A DNA stretch of 64,000 nt from Ornithinibacillus gellani (GCF_003730295.1 NZ_QTSZ01000041.1:62001-126000); one strand, 5' to 3'. Shown: positions 42,672-51,790, counted from the first letter of the stretch. Translations and numbers: made by a program. The notes: a model not told the origin generated them from the letters alone.

Positions 42672-42811
42672 GGCAGTAAGACCCCCCACTTCAAGATTTG
42701 AAGATGAAACAAAAAAGATAAGTGGGGGATCAACTTCCCGTAAAGGTCCAATTCTGTTCCACTAACATGCAGTGGGGCAGGTAGTGCCCCCACTGCATGA
42801 AGTTTCACTTA
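42672..42811 (-). repeat. about 140-bp two-hairpin interspersed repeat, copy 1
   Basis: Read on the minus strand it starts AAGTGAAACTTCA and forms ATGCAGTGGGG/CCCCACTGCAT, then CCCCCACTT/AAGTGGGGG, ending GGGTCTTACTGCC. It is the divergent relative of the 154-bp units at 63167, with compensatory changes in both stems. Confidence 0.75.
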
Positions 42812-42856
42812 ATTGTGTTTCATTGGGTTATGTCCCAATTTCTTTCGTTACAAAGC

Positions 42857-43558
42857 TTATTTAATGGAACCAGCATAGATTTGTCCGCTGCCTGATTCAA
42901 TGATTTTGAGCATTCCGGAATGCTTTAAGTAAATACTTTTCACTTGGTCGCGACCATTTTTCAAGATAACAACACGCTTGTTGCTGTTATCCGTTGCAAC
43001 CCATTTATGATCAAAGCTGTTCACATCAACATGATTTGCAATGGTTGTGTATTCTGGAAGCTGTTCCAATGTCTGTGAATCAGCTGAATTTGCATCTTGT
43101 TTATGGCTTTGTTGCTTGTCTGATGAAGTAGGTGCATCTGTTTTTGCAGATGTGTCACCTTGTATATGTGTAATAATTGGACGGTCGCCATGCTGTACAT
43201 CAATGATTTTATGCAAGCCCTCAGCCTTTACAAAAATACTCTTATATTGCGCTTTGCCGTTTTCATCCGTTAATAAAATAATTCGTTTATTGGCATTGTC
43301 TTCCTTAATAGATGCTTGCAGATTTTCTAAATCGACATGACTATTCAAGCTGTCATATTCTGTTAAAGCAGAAATGTCATCCGAAGTATGTACGACCTTT
43401 TCCTGCTTTTGTTCAGTTGGTTGTTCCTTTTGTACTTGCTGATCTGCTTCTATTTGAACGTTAGGCTTTTCTTGTGTATCTGCTTGTGCTTGTACGCCGT
43501 ACGCGACACCACCTAATACTACTGCTCCACATAATGCTGTTACGATTAATTTTTTCAT
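42857..43558 (-). CDS. secreted protein with two internal repeats
   Basis: Product of 233 residues with a signal peptide (LIVTALCGAVVLGGVAYGVQAQA, cleavage near 27), a Gln/Glu-rich linker, repeat 1 at about 62-125 and repeat 2 at about 165-228. The repeats share the pattern L-x-EY-x3-x-HVD...NKR[IV][IV][IL]L..G..Q.KSI[FY][VL]K..G..KII. A Ser/Asp/Lys-rich linker joins them. ATG 43558 follows GGAGAGAAACA. Function unknown; perhaps wall-associated. Confidence 0.7.
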   Translation of the reverse strand: MKKLIVTALCGAVVLGGVAYGVQAQADTQEKPNVQIEADQQVQKEQPTEQKQEKVVHTSDDISALTEYDSLNSHVDLENLQASIKEDNANKRIILLTDENGKAQYKSIFVKAEGLHKIIDVQHGDRPIITHIQGDTSAKTDAPTSSDKQQSHKQDANSADSQTLEQLPEYTTIANHVDVNSFDHKWVATDNSNKRVVILKNGRDQVKSIYLKHSGMLKIIESGSGQIYAGSIK

Positions 43559-43679
43559 GTTGTTTCTCTCCTTCGTGATTTGATATTTCTATCCTATCTG
43601 CAAAAGTTTAGAGCCCGCTGTGAAAAAAATGAGAAATTGATGAGAAAAATAATTTCTGTTCATTTCTTTATTTACAATC

Positions 43680-43725
43680 AAAAAACGGACCCGAGCATTT
43701 GCAATTTCCCCTGCAGCTCGCGTCC
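43680..43725 (-). terminator. terminator after the 43730 GNAT gene
   Basis: GGAC(C)CGAGC pairs with GCTCG(C)GTCC; six T follow on the minus strand. Confidence 0.7.
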
Positions 43726-43729
43726 AAAG

Positions 43730-44440
43730 TTATCTCGTTCTATTCAAATGGTAAATACCTTTTTGCTGGCGCAATGTACAACCATTTTTCTTCATGATTT
43801 GAATCATGGGCTCATTCACAGCATCTGTACTGCCAACATAATAACTCGCACCCATATTTGCCAAAACCTGAAGTGTTTCCCGGTGAATCTCCGCTCCAAT
43901 CCCCTCGCCACGACGCTCCGGAATAACACCAAAATAAAACATCCGTCCTTCATCACTCGTTCCTGATTCAATATGTGGAATACTGATTCCCACCGGTTTT
44001 TCATCTTCTAAGAAATACATACAGCTGCTGCGCCAGCTTTTCCCAAGTTCATCCTGAATGGATTGCATTGCTTGCGCTATCGGCTGACGCTTATTTTTAT
44101 TTAAAGATCCACTGCGACATCGTTCATATAAATCCATGAACCCTGCTTCACTTAGCTGTCCACTTGCTAGTGTTTCCCGTGAGAACCGCAATTTCCATCC
44201 TTCAAGTTGCTGTAAATCTCTCGTATATTCTACGATACGTGATACTTTTTGAAATCCTTTTGCTATTAATTGCTTTTCCTGCTGCTCCACCATTAATAAA
44301 GAAAGATAGGCCGCATTTGTTTCTCGCCAATCGGCAATAAGCTTCGTTAAATGCGCTTCATATTGTGCTGCAGACTTATCATGCAATAGATTCTGATCCA
44401 CCAACCAATATCCATCCTGAATAATCGTATGAAATAACAT
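43730..44440 (-). CDS. GNAT acetyltransferase (two tandem halves)
   Basis: Product of 236 residues. The C-terminal half is a GNAT domain: MFYFGVIPERRGEGIGAEIHRETLQVLANMG (about 168-198) with R/QxxGxG, then NEPMIQIMKKNGC. The N-terminal half resembles a degenerate GNAT domain. Single gene, divergent from hrtB. Substrate unknown. Confidence 0.85.
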   Translation of the reverse strand: MLFHTIIQDGYWLVDQNLLHDKSAAQYEAHLTKLIADWRETNAAYLSLLMVEQQEKQLIAKGFQKVSRIVEYTRDLQQLEGWKLRFSRETLASGQLSEAGFMDLYERCRSGSLNKNKRQPIAQAMQSIQDELGKSWRSSCMYFLEDEKPVGISIPHIESGTSDEGRMFYFGVIPERRGEGIGAEIHRETLQVLANMGASYYVGSTDAVNEPMIQIMKKNGCTLRQQKGIYHLNRTR

Positions 44441-44493
44441 CGCCCCACCCCTTTACTGAAAATTATACATGATTTAATTGTTTGCCACACGCT

Positions 44494-44513
44494 GTTCATA
44501 TTCCGTTCATGAA
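44494..44513 (+). promoter_or_regulatory. HssR-type direct repeat upstream of hrtBA
   Basis: GTTCATATT, two bases, GTTCATGAA. This fits the direct repeat GTTCATATT-N2-GTTCATATT that I recall for the haem response regulator HssR in staphylococci, with two mismatches in the second copy. It lies 45 bases before the start codon. Confidence 0.6.
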
Positions 44514-44557
44514 GAACAGATAGGATAGATATTGTAATGAAACAGGAGGTGCTTCCC

Positions 44558-45592
44558 ATGAAAATGGCATGGAAAGAAATTAAAAAAAGTAAAGCAAAGT
44601 TTATCATACTTGGTTCCATCGTTTTTCTCGTCAGTTTACTCACTTTTATTATCTCAGGTCTTGCCAATGGGCTATCCATGGATAATGCCGCATTAATTAA
44701 AGATATGCCTGCAGGGCAATTTTATATGGACGAAAATGCGAAGGAAACATATAATCTATCCAAAATTGATGAAGATACAGAGAAGCATGTGCACAAGGAA
44801 TATCCTGATGCAGCTGCATTCTCTATCCAGATGGGATTTGTAGTGGATGGAAATGATGATCAGCACAGTGTTTCCTTTGTTACATCCACCGAATCGGATC
44901 TGTTTGAAAATGTGAACGACGGAGAAATTATTCTTGATCGTTCCATGCAAGAAGACGGCATTCAAGTCGGTGATAAGCTAACAAACAACCAATATAGTGG
45001 TGAATTTACAGTGAAAGGCTTTGTCGATCAGAAAAAATATAGCCATACCCCCGTCGCCTTCATCAGCATGGATAATTATAAGGAAATGTACCGCACCAAT
45101 CATATGCAGCTGCTATTTATCCCAGGTCAGGATAAAGCAGAAACGATAAATGGTTTAGAAGCTTTTTCAAATACTGCATTCTTGGATACCATTCCTAGCT
45201 ACAGCGCAGAACAAATGTCATTAAATATGATTATTTGGTTTCTCGTCATCATTAGCGGTATGTTATTCGCAATCTTTTTCTACATGATGAACGTACAGAA
45301 AATTGGTCTGTACGGTATTTTGAAAGCAATCGGGGTAAAAACAAGAACCTTATTCGGCATGATGTGGTCCCAAATGCTTTTGATTACCGCTATTGCACTC
45401 GTTCTGTCCGTCTCATTCAGTCATCTATTTAATCGTGTGGCACCTGATGGTATGCCATTCGATCTCGGGCTAGAAACAACCCTGCAATTATCCGGTTTGT
45501 TTATCGTGATCGGATTCATCGGGGCAACGTTATCCGGCATTCAAATCAAGCGTGTAGAACCACTTCAGGCTATCCAGCAAGGAGAGATGTAA
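44558..45592 (+). CDS. hrtB: HrtB-like haem efflux permease (FtsX family)
   Basis: Product of 344 residues with an N-terminal helix (about 15-38), an extracellular domain of about 190 residues and three C-terminal helices (about 226-250, 275-300, 312-335), the FtsX/MacB layout. Length, MAWKEIKKSKAKFII start, QKIGLYGILKAIGVKT and RVEPLQAI end all fit HrtB. ATG 44558 follows ACAGGAGG. The upstream HssR-type repeat supports a role in haem export. hssRS is not in the window. Confidence 0.75.
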   Translation: MKMAWKEIKKSKAKFIILGSIVFLVSLLTFIISGLANGLSMDNAALIKDMPAGQFYMDENAKETYNLSKIDEDTEKHVHKEYPDAAAFSIQMGFVVDGNDDQHSVSFVTSTESDLFENVNDGEIILDRSMQEDGIQVGDKLTNNQYSGEFTVKGFVDQKKYSHTPVAFISMDNYKEMYRTNHMQLLFIPGQDKAETINGLEAFSNTAFLDTIPSYSAEQMSLNMIIWFLVIISGMLFAIFFYMMNVQKIGLYGILKAIGVKTRTLFGMMWSQMLLITAIALVLSVSFSHLFNRVAPDGMPFDLGLETTLQLSGLFIVIGFIGATLSGIQIKRVEPLQAIQQGEM

Positions 45593-45593
45593 T

Positions 45594-46268
45594 ATGACAG
45601 CTTTTACAGTAGAAAATGTAAAAAAAACCTTTACCAATGGTGAAATAGAAGAACAAGTGTTAAATGGCGTCAACTTAGCTTTAAAAGAAGGAGAAATCAC
45701 AGCATTGGTTGGTGCCTCCGGTTCTGGAAAAAGCACGCTGCTAACGATAGCTGCAGGCTTACAGCATGCGTCAGCTGGACAGGTTATGTTCCAAGGAAAG
45801 AACCTAACGAACATGAAACAAGAAGAAATCCGTAAAGTGCGTGCCCAGGATTTCGGGTTCGTATTTCAGGCATCTCATTTGGTTCCTTTTCTCACCGTAG
45901 AGGAACAGCTTTTGCTCATGCTTGATGTATCCGAAAAACGAATGCATAAACAAGAGAAAAAGAAACGCATCACAAGCATGCTTCAATTAGTGGAAATGGA
46001 ACACCGTAAAGACGCCTACCCTTCCTCTCTATCAGGAGGAGAAAAGCAACGCGTTGCAATTGCACGTGCCATCATTCACGAACCAAAGCTATTATTCGCC
46101 GACGAACCAACTGCAAGCCTGGATTCAAAACGTTCCCAGGATGTCATGGAGCTTATTCGTGAATTAACCAAAACACTACACATCACGACATTAATGGTTA
46201 CCCATGATGAAGAGATGTTACCATATGCAGATCGAATCATCACCATGAAGGATGGTTTAATCGTATAA
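45594..46268 (+). CDS. hrtA: HrtA-like ABC ATPase
   Basis: Product of 224 residues of the MacB/LolD group. Walker A GASGSGKST (about 38-46), signature [14 protein letters not shown] and Walker B LLFADEPTASLD are intact. One base separates it from hrtB; the AAGGAG ribosome binding site lies inside the hrtB end. Powers HrtB. Confidence 0.8.
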   Translation: MTAFTVENVKKTFTNGEIEEQVLNGVNLALKEGEITALVGASGSGKSTLLTIAAGLQHASAGQVMFQGKNLTNMKQEEIRKVRAQDFGFVFQASHLVPFLTVEEQLLLMLDVSEKRMHKQEKKKRITSMLQLVEMEHRKDAYPSSLSGGEKQRVAIARAIIHEPKLLFADEPTASLDSKRSQDVMELIRELTKTLHITTLMVTHDEEMLPYADRIITMKDGLIV

Positions 46269-46300
46269 CCGCCGCAGCCATAGCTGCCAGGCGGTTTTTT
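46269..46300 (+). terminator. terminator after hrtA
   Basis: CCGCC-GCAGC pairs with GCTGC-CA-GGCGG, followed by six T. Confidence 0.85.
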
Positions 46301-46368
46301 CTTGTAGGAAATGACAGCTTGGCATATGATATGGAAGAGAAGATTTAGACACAGAGGAGCTGTAATCA

Positions 46369-47313
46369 ATGAATCGGAAAAAATACAGCAATTTAGATCA
46401 TAAAGATGCCCTAGCGTCTTTTAAAGATTTACGGCAATGGCAAAAAGAAAGAAGAGCGAAAAACAAAGACTTTTCCTTCCAGGTGCCAGTGACTACACAT
46501 CCGGAAATTGGATTCTTAGCAACCAACCGCTCCATTCCTACTATTACCTGGATCGGCCATTCCACCTTCCTCATTCAAATAAACGGAAAAAATATATTAA
46601 CAGATCCCGTGTGGGCAAGGCGGCTTTCCTTTTACAAACGACTTTCCCCGCCAGGGCTGGCACTGAAGGAATTGCCGCCGATTGATTATGTACTCATTTC
46701 CCACAGTCACTATGATCACCTGCATCTGCCCACCATCAAAAAGTTAGTAGGCAATCCTACCTTTTTGGTACCAGCAGGCCTTGGAAAATGGTTTTTACGA
46801 AAAGGCTTCAAGGAAACTGTAGAATTCCATTGGTGGGGTACATTAGAGACAGCAGGCCTGAAAATCGCCTTCATACCCGCCCAGCATTGGACAAGGCGCA
46901 CATTGACAGATACAAATCGTTCTCATTGGGGAGGATGGGTGGTAGAGAGCACTGGTCACCCTACCATTTACTTTGCTGGTGATAGTGGTTATTTCCAAGG
47001 CTTCAAGCAAATTGGAGAAGCCTATGACATCGATTATAGTCTAATGCCAATTGGGGCCTATGAGCCGGAATGGTTTATGGCCGCACAGCATGTGACACCG
47101 GAAGAAGCGATTCAAGCCTTTGTGGATTCAAAAGGAAAACAAATGATCCCAATGCATTATGGTGCCTTTTATTTAGCAGACGATACACCCAAGGAAGCTT
47201 TAGACAGACTTTACGCTGGGTGGACGAAGAAAAAGCTTCCTGAAAATCAATTACTCGTTCCAAAGCTTGGCGAAACCATTCGACTTGCTGCAAAATCATC
47301 AACAATTTTGTGA
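46369..47313 (+). CDS. metallo-beta-lactamase-fold hydrolase (NAPE-PLD/UlaG-like)
   Basis: Product of 314 residues. SHSHYDHLHLP (about 109-119) gives the HxHxDH metal motif; AQHWTRRT, FAGDSGYF and MHYGAFY carry the other metal ligands. The N-terminal WIGHSTFLIQINGKNILTDPVW is typical of the NAPE-PLD-like subgroup of lipid hydrolases. ATG 46369 follows AGGAGCTG. Cytoplasmic; substrate not known. Confidence 0.85.
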   Translation: MNRKKYSNLDHKDALASFKDLRQWQKERRAKNKDFSFQVPVTTHPEIGFLATNRSIPTITWIGHSTFLIQINGKNILTDPVWARRLSFYKRLSPPGLALKELPPIDYVLISHSHYDHLHLPTIKKLVGNPTFLVPAGLGKWFLRKGFKETVEFHWWGTLETAGLKIAFIPAQHWTRRTLTDTNRSHWGGWVVESTGHPTIYFAGDSGYFQGFKQIGEAYDIDYSLMPIGAYEPEWFMAAQHVTPEEAIQAFVDSKGKQMIPMHYGAFYLADDTPKEALDRLYAGWTKKKLPENQLLVPKLGETIRLAAKSSTIL

Positions 47314-47379
47314 CAATCAACTGTTTCCATGTAAAAAATGGTAGGATTAGCTTATTAATGCACGTGAGGAGAAGACCAG

Positions 47380-47868
47380 ATGAAAAAGATCATTCCGCTT
47401 GTATGTATACTGGCATTATTAACCTTTGCTGCTGGATGCGGTGCTTCAGAAGAAGAAAGTAGCGAGGGTTCCCATGCAGGACATGGTGATCAGCGGCAAA
47501 CAACAGAAGGTGCTGATGTATTGCCTGACTTTCTAGCAGAAAAACCAGAAAACATGCAAACCCTGTACCAGGCTGTTGCAAAAAGTAAGGATTTATTAAC
47601 CTACATCCCATGCTATTGCGGTTGTGGCGATACCCCATTTGAACATAAAAGTAATTATGAATGCTTTATCCATGACAATGAAAAGAACGGCGCCATCGTG
47701 TGGGACGACCATGCAACAAGATGCCAGGCATGTCTTGATATTGCAGCTGAATCCATTATTGATTACAGTAATGGAAAATCCATTCAGGAAATCCGCGACC
47801 AGATTGATGAAGCATATCAGGATGGCTATCCAGAGCCAACCAAAACTCCAGCACCACCAAAGGCTTAA
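47380..47868 (+). CDS. PCYCGC-motif lipoprotein
   Basis: Product of 162 residues: lipobox AAGC (Cys20), a short Glu/His-rich linker, and the domain with PCYCGC (77-82). Further cysteines (C95 in YECFIH and CQACLDIA near 113-117) fit metal binding. Members occur in Bacillaceae and are suspected copper or metal-handling proteins. ATG 47380 follows GAGGAGAAG. Terminator shared with the convergent hprK-like gene. Confidence 0.9.
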   Translation: MKKIIPLVCILALLTFAAGCGASEEESSEGSHAGHGDQRQTTEGADVLPDFLAEKPENMQTLYQAVAKSKDLLTYIPCYCGCGDTPFEHKSNYECFIHDNEKNGAIVWDDHATRCQACLDIAAESIIDYSNGKSIQEIRDQIDEAYQDGYPEPTKTPAPPKA

Positions 47869-47922
47869 TACTTAACGAGCCAGGATAATGAACAGGATGA
47901 AGGTTCTAAGTCTTGCCATATA

Positions 47923-47952
47923 AAAAGAGCGCCATCAAGGTCGCTCTTTTTT
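47923..47952. terminator. bidirectional terminator
   Basis: AAAAAGAGCG pairs with CGCTCTTTTTT around CCATCAAGGT, between convergent genes. Confidence 0.8.
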
Positions 47953-47960
47953 CATGAGGC

Positions 47961-48896
47961 TCATTCGTCTTCACAATCGGGATCGCCTAATTCTGTTTGT
48001 ATCCGTTGTAAGAAATCCTCTGCAGCATTATATCCTTGCTGCTTTAAGTACCAGCTTGTCGCTGCTGCTTCAATTAAACCAGCTACATCCCGTCCAGGCT
48101 GCAGCTGAATTTGGATATGCGGCACCTGTACATCCATATACGTCGTATGCTTGTCCGCGACCTCCAACTCATTATTCAAATCTTTTTTCTTCCATTCCAC
48201 TAATTCGATATCTAAAGCAATACGCGTCTCATCTTGAAATGCTTTAATTCCATATTGGTACACAACATTTAACAATCCAATACTACGCATGGCGAGTAGT
48301 TCTTTATTTTTACCATTATGTGTCCCGAGCAAAGTTTGCGGACTTAGTTTTTTTAATACGACAATATCATCCGCAACGAGTCGGTGCCCGCGACGAATGA
48401 GCGTATGGGCTGTTTCACTTTTCCCTACGCCTGATTTTCCTCTTAATAAAATCCCAATTCCTGATACGTTGATGCAGACACCATGAATCGCCATTTCCTG
48501 TGCAAGCATTTTTATCATAAAGGAATCAAGCTTACCCATGAATTCATAGGTGGATTCAGTCGTACGCAGTAATGGAATTTGATAAGCTGTACAGTATTTA
48601 CGTAAATATTTAAGCCCACCAAGCTGATTGGTTACAATAATGCACGGTGGATTGTACTTCATTAAATTGCCAATTCGCAAATCCCTTTCATCATCTGAAA
48701 GCATATGAAGGTATTGAACCTCATTTTGGCCAAATACTTGTACATGCTCCTTCGGAAAAAAATCAAAATAATCAATGAGCTCTAATCCCGGTTGGTGCGC
48801 CTGGGCTTTGACAATTCTGCGCTGCAGGTACTCCTCACTCGCAAGCACATCCAATCGAAATTGTTTCACCAATGTTTCAACGGAAATCGTATTCAT
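47961..48896 (-). CDS. hprK: divergent HPr kinase/phosphorylase paralogue
   Basis: Product of 311 residues, full HprK length with both domains. Walker A GKSGVGKS at 153-160, the conserved His139 region (AIHGV) and LVADD (173-177) are kept. The family signature, LEIRGLGIINV in Bacillus HprK/P, reads LAMRSIGLLNV (201-211): the Glu and the Gly of RG are lost. The N-terminal half is also far from that of Bacillus HprK. It is not followed by lgt or ppaX as the main hprK usually is. Likely a second HprK with altered kinase/phosphorylase balance; the substrate need not be HPr Ser46. ATG 48896 follows GAGGAGG. Confidence 0.8.
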   Translation of the reverse strand: MNTISVETLVKQFRLDVLASEEYLQRRIVKAQAHQPGLELIDYFDFFPKEHVQVFGQNEVQYLHMLSDDERDLRIGNLMKYNPPCIIVTNQLGGLKYLRKYCTAYQIPLLRTTESTYEFMGKLDSFMIKMLAQEMAIHGVCINVSGIGILLRGKSGVGKSETAHTLIRRGHRLVADDIVVLKKLSPQTLLGTHNGKNKELLAMRSIGLLNVVYQYGIKAFQDETRIALDIELVEWKKKDLNNELEVADKHTTYMDVQVPHIQIQLQPGRDVAGLIEAAATSWYLKQQGYNAAEDFLQRIQTELGDPDCEDE

Positions 48897-48955
48897 TCGT
48901 GCTGCACCTCCTCTGATGATTTATATTACGTGCCTTGATTAGAAACAGTTTCATT

Positions 48956-49291
48956 TTATGATAATTTTTTCACAAACTCCGATTTTAACTTCATTGGGCC
49001 GATCCCATCGATACGACAATCGATATCATGATCACCATCAATCAAGCGAATGTTCTTCACTTTCGTACCGACCTTCACGACCGCAGAACTCCCTTTAATT
49101 TTTAAATCCTTGATTACTGTAATCGTATCCCCATCCTGAAGCGGATTTCCATAGGCATCCGCCTTCGTCTCCTCCTCTTGTACTGCTTCCCCTTCTTGCC
49201 ACTCATGGGCACATTCCGGACAAATCAGCAGCTCCCGATCTGCATACGTATATTCCGACTGACACATCGGACAATTCGGTAAGTTTTCCAT
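48956..49291 (-). CDS. phnA: PhnA/YjdM zinc-ribbon protein
   Basis: Product of 111 residues. The zinc ribbon [21 protein letters not shown] (about 7-27) is followed by the PhnA core ([39 protein letters not shown]). Despite the name, function is not settled and a phosphonate role is not expected here. ATG 49291 follows GGGGGATGGGGAA; the frame to 49324 adds a doubtful extension. Confidence 0.88.
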   Translation of the reverse strand: MENLPNCPMCQSEYTYADRELLICPECAHEWQEGEAVQEEETKADAYGNPLQDGDTITVIKDLKIKGSSAVVKVGTKVKNIRLIDGDHDIDCRIDGIGPMKLKSEFVKKLS

Positions 49292-49384
49292 TTCCCCATC
49301 CCCCGCTCCATTTTTCTCTTTCAATCTTGATTCAAGGATAGCTTATCACGATTTGCTAAAATGGCAACCTTTACGAAATTGGAG

Positions 49385-50284
49385 CTAACGGTTATCATCC
49401 ACAATGCCTTCGATAATCTCGACAAACTTCATGGATGCCGGTGATAGTGGGACATGCTTCAGCGAACAAATGCCAATGCTTCTTTCCGGAATTGGCTCCG
49501 CAAGCGGCAGTTCAATCAATTTTCCTGCTTCCACATAGCCTTGTGAGAATTCCCTCGTTACACAGGCAACACCTAAATTGATTTCGGCGAACGCGAGCAG
49601 CAAATCATGTGAGCCCAATTCAAATTCCGGCGCAATCCGTACCCCCTTAGACAGCAGATAATCCTCTACATATTTCCGGGAATTGGAATTCGGCTCCAGT
49701 AAAATAAGCGGCAGCTGCGCAATTTCCGCAAGTGTTAATGGATGGTCTAATAGGTGGGCATAATCTTTACCAGCCACAAATACATCCTGGATACGATAAC
49801 ACGGTCGCAGTTCCAGGGCATCATCATCGAGCGGCAAATTACAAATGGCAACATCTACGCCACGTGATTTTAACTGATCGCAAATTTCTAAAGTAGTGCC
49901 ATTTACGATTTTCAACTTTATACCTGGAAACTGTTCATGAAACATTTCCAAAAACGGCATCAAAAAATATCTGGAAATCGTATCTCCTACGCCAAGTCGC
50001 AGTTCACCAGCATCCAGATTCCTTAATTCCTGTATTTTCTGTTCACCGGCCTCCAACAGATTCATTGCCGACTGAACATAATCGTACAGCTGTGCACCTT
50101 CATAGGTAAGCTTCACCCCTTTGGGTGACCGATCAAACAAGCGTGTTTCCAATTCCCTTTCCAGCTGACTAATCGACTGGCTAACCGCAGGCTGTGTCAT
50201 ATACAGCTCCCGCGCAGCAGCAGAGAAACTTTTTTTATCACCTACATGAAAAAACACCCGATACAAATCCAATTTGGATACCAT
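49385..50284 (-). CDS. LysR-family regulator divergent from CofE-like gene
   Basis: Product of 299 residues: winged helix-turn-helix (VGDKKSFSAAARELYMTQPAVSQSISQLE, about 15-43) and effector-binding domain from about 90. ATG 50284 follows AGGAG at seven bases. The divergent neighbour, about 300 bases away, is the CofE-like ligase, so that gene is the likely target. An ACTTAT-N3-ATAAGT dyad in between is a possible binding site. Confidence 0.85.
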   Translation of the reverse strand: MVSKLDLYRVFFHVGDKKSFSAAARELYMTQPAVSQSISQLERELETRLFDRSPKGVKLTYEGAQLYDYVQSAMNLLEAGEQKIQELRNLDAGELRLGVGDTISRYFLMPFLEMFHEQFPGIKLKIVNGTTLEICDQLKSRGVDVAICNLPLDDDALELRPCYRIQDVFVAGKDYAHLLDHPLTLAEIAQLPLILLEPNSNSRKYVEDYLLSKGVRIAPEFELGSHDLLLAFAEINLGVACVTREFSQGYVEAGKLIELPLAEPIPERSIGICSLKHVPLSPASMKFVEIIEGIVDDNR

Positions 50285-50324
50285 ATAAGCACTCCTAATG
50301 GGCATTATGCGATATATTCATTTT

Positions 50325-50339
50325 ACTTATACCATAAGT
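50325..50339. promoter_or_regulatory. possible LysR operator
   Basis: ACTTAT-ACC-ATAAGT is a perfect 6-3-6 dyad with the T-N11-A form used by LysR proteins, inside a wider ATATA/TATAT arrangement. The rest of the 308-base gap shows nothing clear. Confidence 0.45.
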
Positions 50340-50592
50340 TTCATGTATATTACAAGTAGGGAAAAGCAGAAACTGAAAGAAGCTACAATTGTTATGCTTC
50401 CCTGTTACATGGCTATTTCAAACAAGTTTGTCAATCATCTTTTCTGCAGGCGTCGCAAGAGAATCCAGCCATATCATTTCCCGCGACAGGAAGGATTTTC
50501 CTCGTGTATACTGGACTTGGAAATAGTTGAATGTACTGGTTTTTTACAAACCGGTTGAAAATATATTATTTGGAAATCAAGGAGCGATGGAC

Positions 50593-51783
50593 GTGGAAAG
50601 AGTTGTTGGAACCGTTGCAAGAGGACTACGCTGCCCAATCATTAACGAAGGGGACAGCATTGAAGAAATTGTCGTTGATAGTGTACTGAAAGCTTCAGAG
50701 GTAGAAGGCTTTGCATTACGTGACAAAGATATTGTATCCATTACGGAATCTGTTGTAGCCCGTGCACAGGGAAATTATGCTACTGTGGATCAAATTGCCA
50801 AGGACATTCAAACAAAATTTGGCGATGCAACCATCGGCGTTATTTTTCCGATTCTAAGCCGTAACCGATTCTCCACCTGCCTAAAAGGTATTGCAAAAGG
50901 TGCTAAAAAAGTAGTAATTATGCTCAGCTATCCTTCAGATGAAGTTGGTAACCATCTTGTTGATTTGGATTTACTCGATGAAAAAGGGGTTAATCCATGG
51001 ACAGATACCCTTTCAGAAGAGGAATTCCGCAAGCATTTTGGCCATATTAAGCATGCCTTTACTGGTGTGGATTACATTGAATATTATAAATCAATTGTAG
51101 AAGCATGCGGTGTGCCATGCGAGGTTATTTTCTCCAACCATCCACGTACCATTTTAGACTATACCAAACATGTACTTGCTTGTGATATCCATACCCGCTT
51201 TCGTACCAAACGGATTTTGAAAGAAAATGGCGGTGAGGTAATTTACAGCTTGGACGACATTTTGGCTGAACCTGTTGATGGAAGTGGTTGTAATGAAGTA
51301 TTTGGATTGCTTGGCTCCAATAAAGCAACAGAGGATTCCGTCAAGCTATTTCCACGTGACTGCCAACCCATCGTAGATCGCATTCACAACATGCTAAAAG
51401 AAAAAACCGGTAAGCATGTGGAAGTAATGGTTTACGGCGATGGCGCCTTCAAAGATCCCGCGGGGAAAATTTGGGAGCTTGCCGATCCAGTTGTCTCCCC
51501 AGCATTTACACCTGGTTTGGAAGGCACACCAAATGAAATCAAATTAAAATATTTGGCCGACAATAACTTCTCCGACTTACGCGGTGAGGAACTGCAGGAA
51601 GCAATTGCAGCATTCATCGATAACAAAGAAGAAGATCTGGTCGGAGCAATGGAATCACAAGGAACAACACCAAGAAAGCTAACCGACCTGATTGGATCCT
51701 TATCCGATCTTACATCAGGAAGTGGCGACAAAGGAACACCAATTGTTTACATCCAAGGCTATTTCGACAATTATACAAATTAA
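50593..51783 (+). CDS. CofE-like F420-0:glutamyl ligase family protein
   Basis: Product of about 396 residues. It has the CofE-family N-terminus (GTVARGLRCPIINEGDSIEEIV), DIVSITESVVARAQG, and a late acidic/glycine segment (VMVYGDGAFKDPAGKIWELADPVVSPAF) with metal-binding character. GTG 50593 is eight bases after AAGGAG; the ATG at 50587 is only two bases from it. Most Bacillota do not make coenzyme F420 and no other cof gene is here, so an amide ligase on another acceptor is likely. Longer than archaeal CofE (about 250 aa). Confidence 0.75.
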   Translation: MERVVGTVARGLRCPIINEGDSIEEIVVDSVLKASEVEGFALRDKDIVSITESVVARAQGNYATVDQIAKDIQTKFGDATIGVIFPILSRNRFSTCLKGIAKGAKKVVIMLSYPSDEVGNHLVDLDLLDEKGVNPWTDTLSEEEFRKHFGHIKHAFTGVDYIEYYKSIVEACGVPCEVIFSNHPRTILDYTKHVLACDIHTRFRTKRILKENGGEVIYSLDDILAEPVDGSGCNEVFGLLGSNKATEDSVKLFPRDCQPIVDRIHNMLKEKTGKHVEVMVYGDGAFKDPAGKIWELADPVVSPAFTPGLEGTPNEIKLKYLADNNFSDLRGEELQEAIAAFIDNKEEDLVGAMESQGTTPRKLTDLIGSLSDLTSGSGDKGTPIVYIQGYFDNYTN

Positions 51784-51790
51784 CATATTT

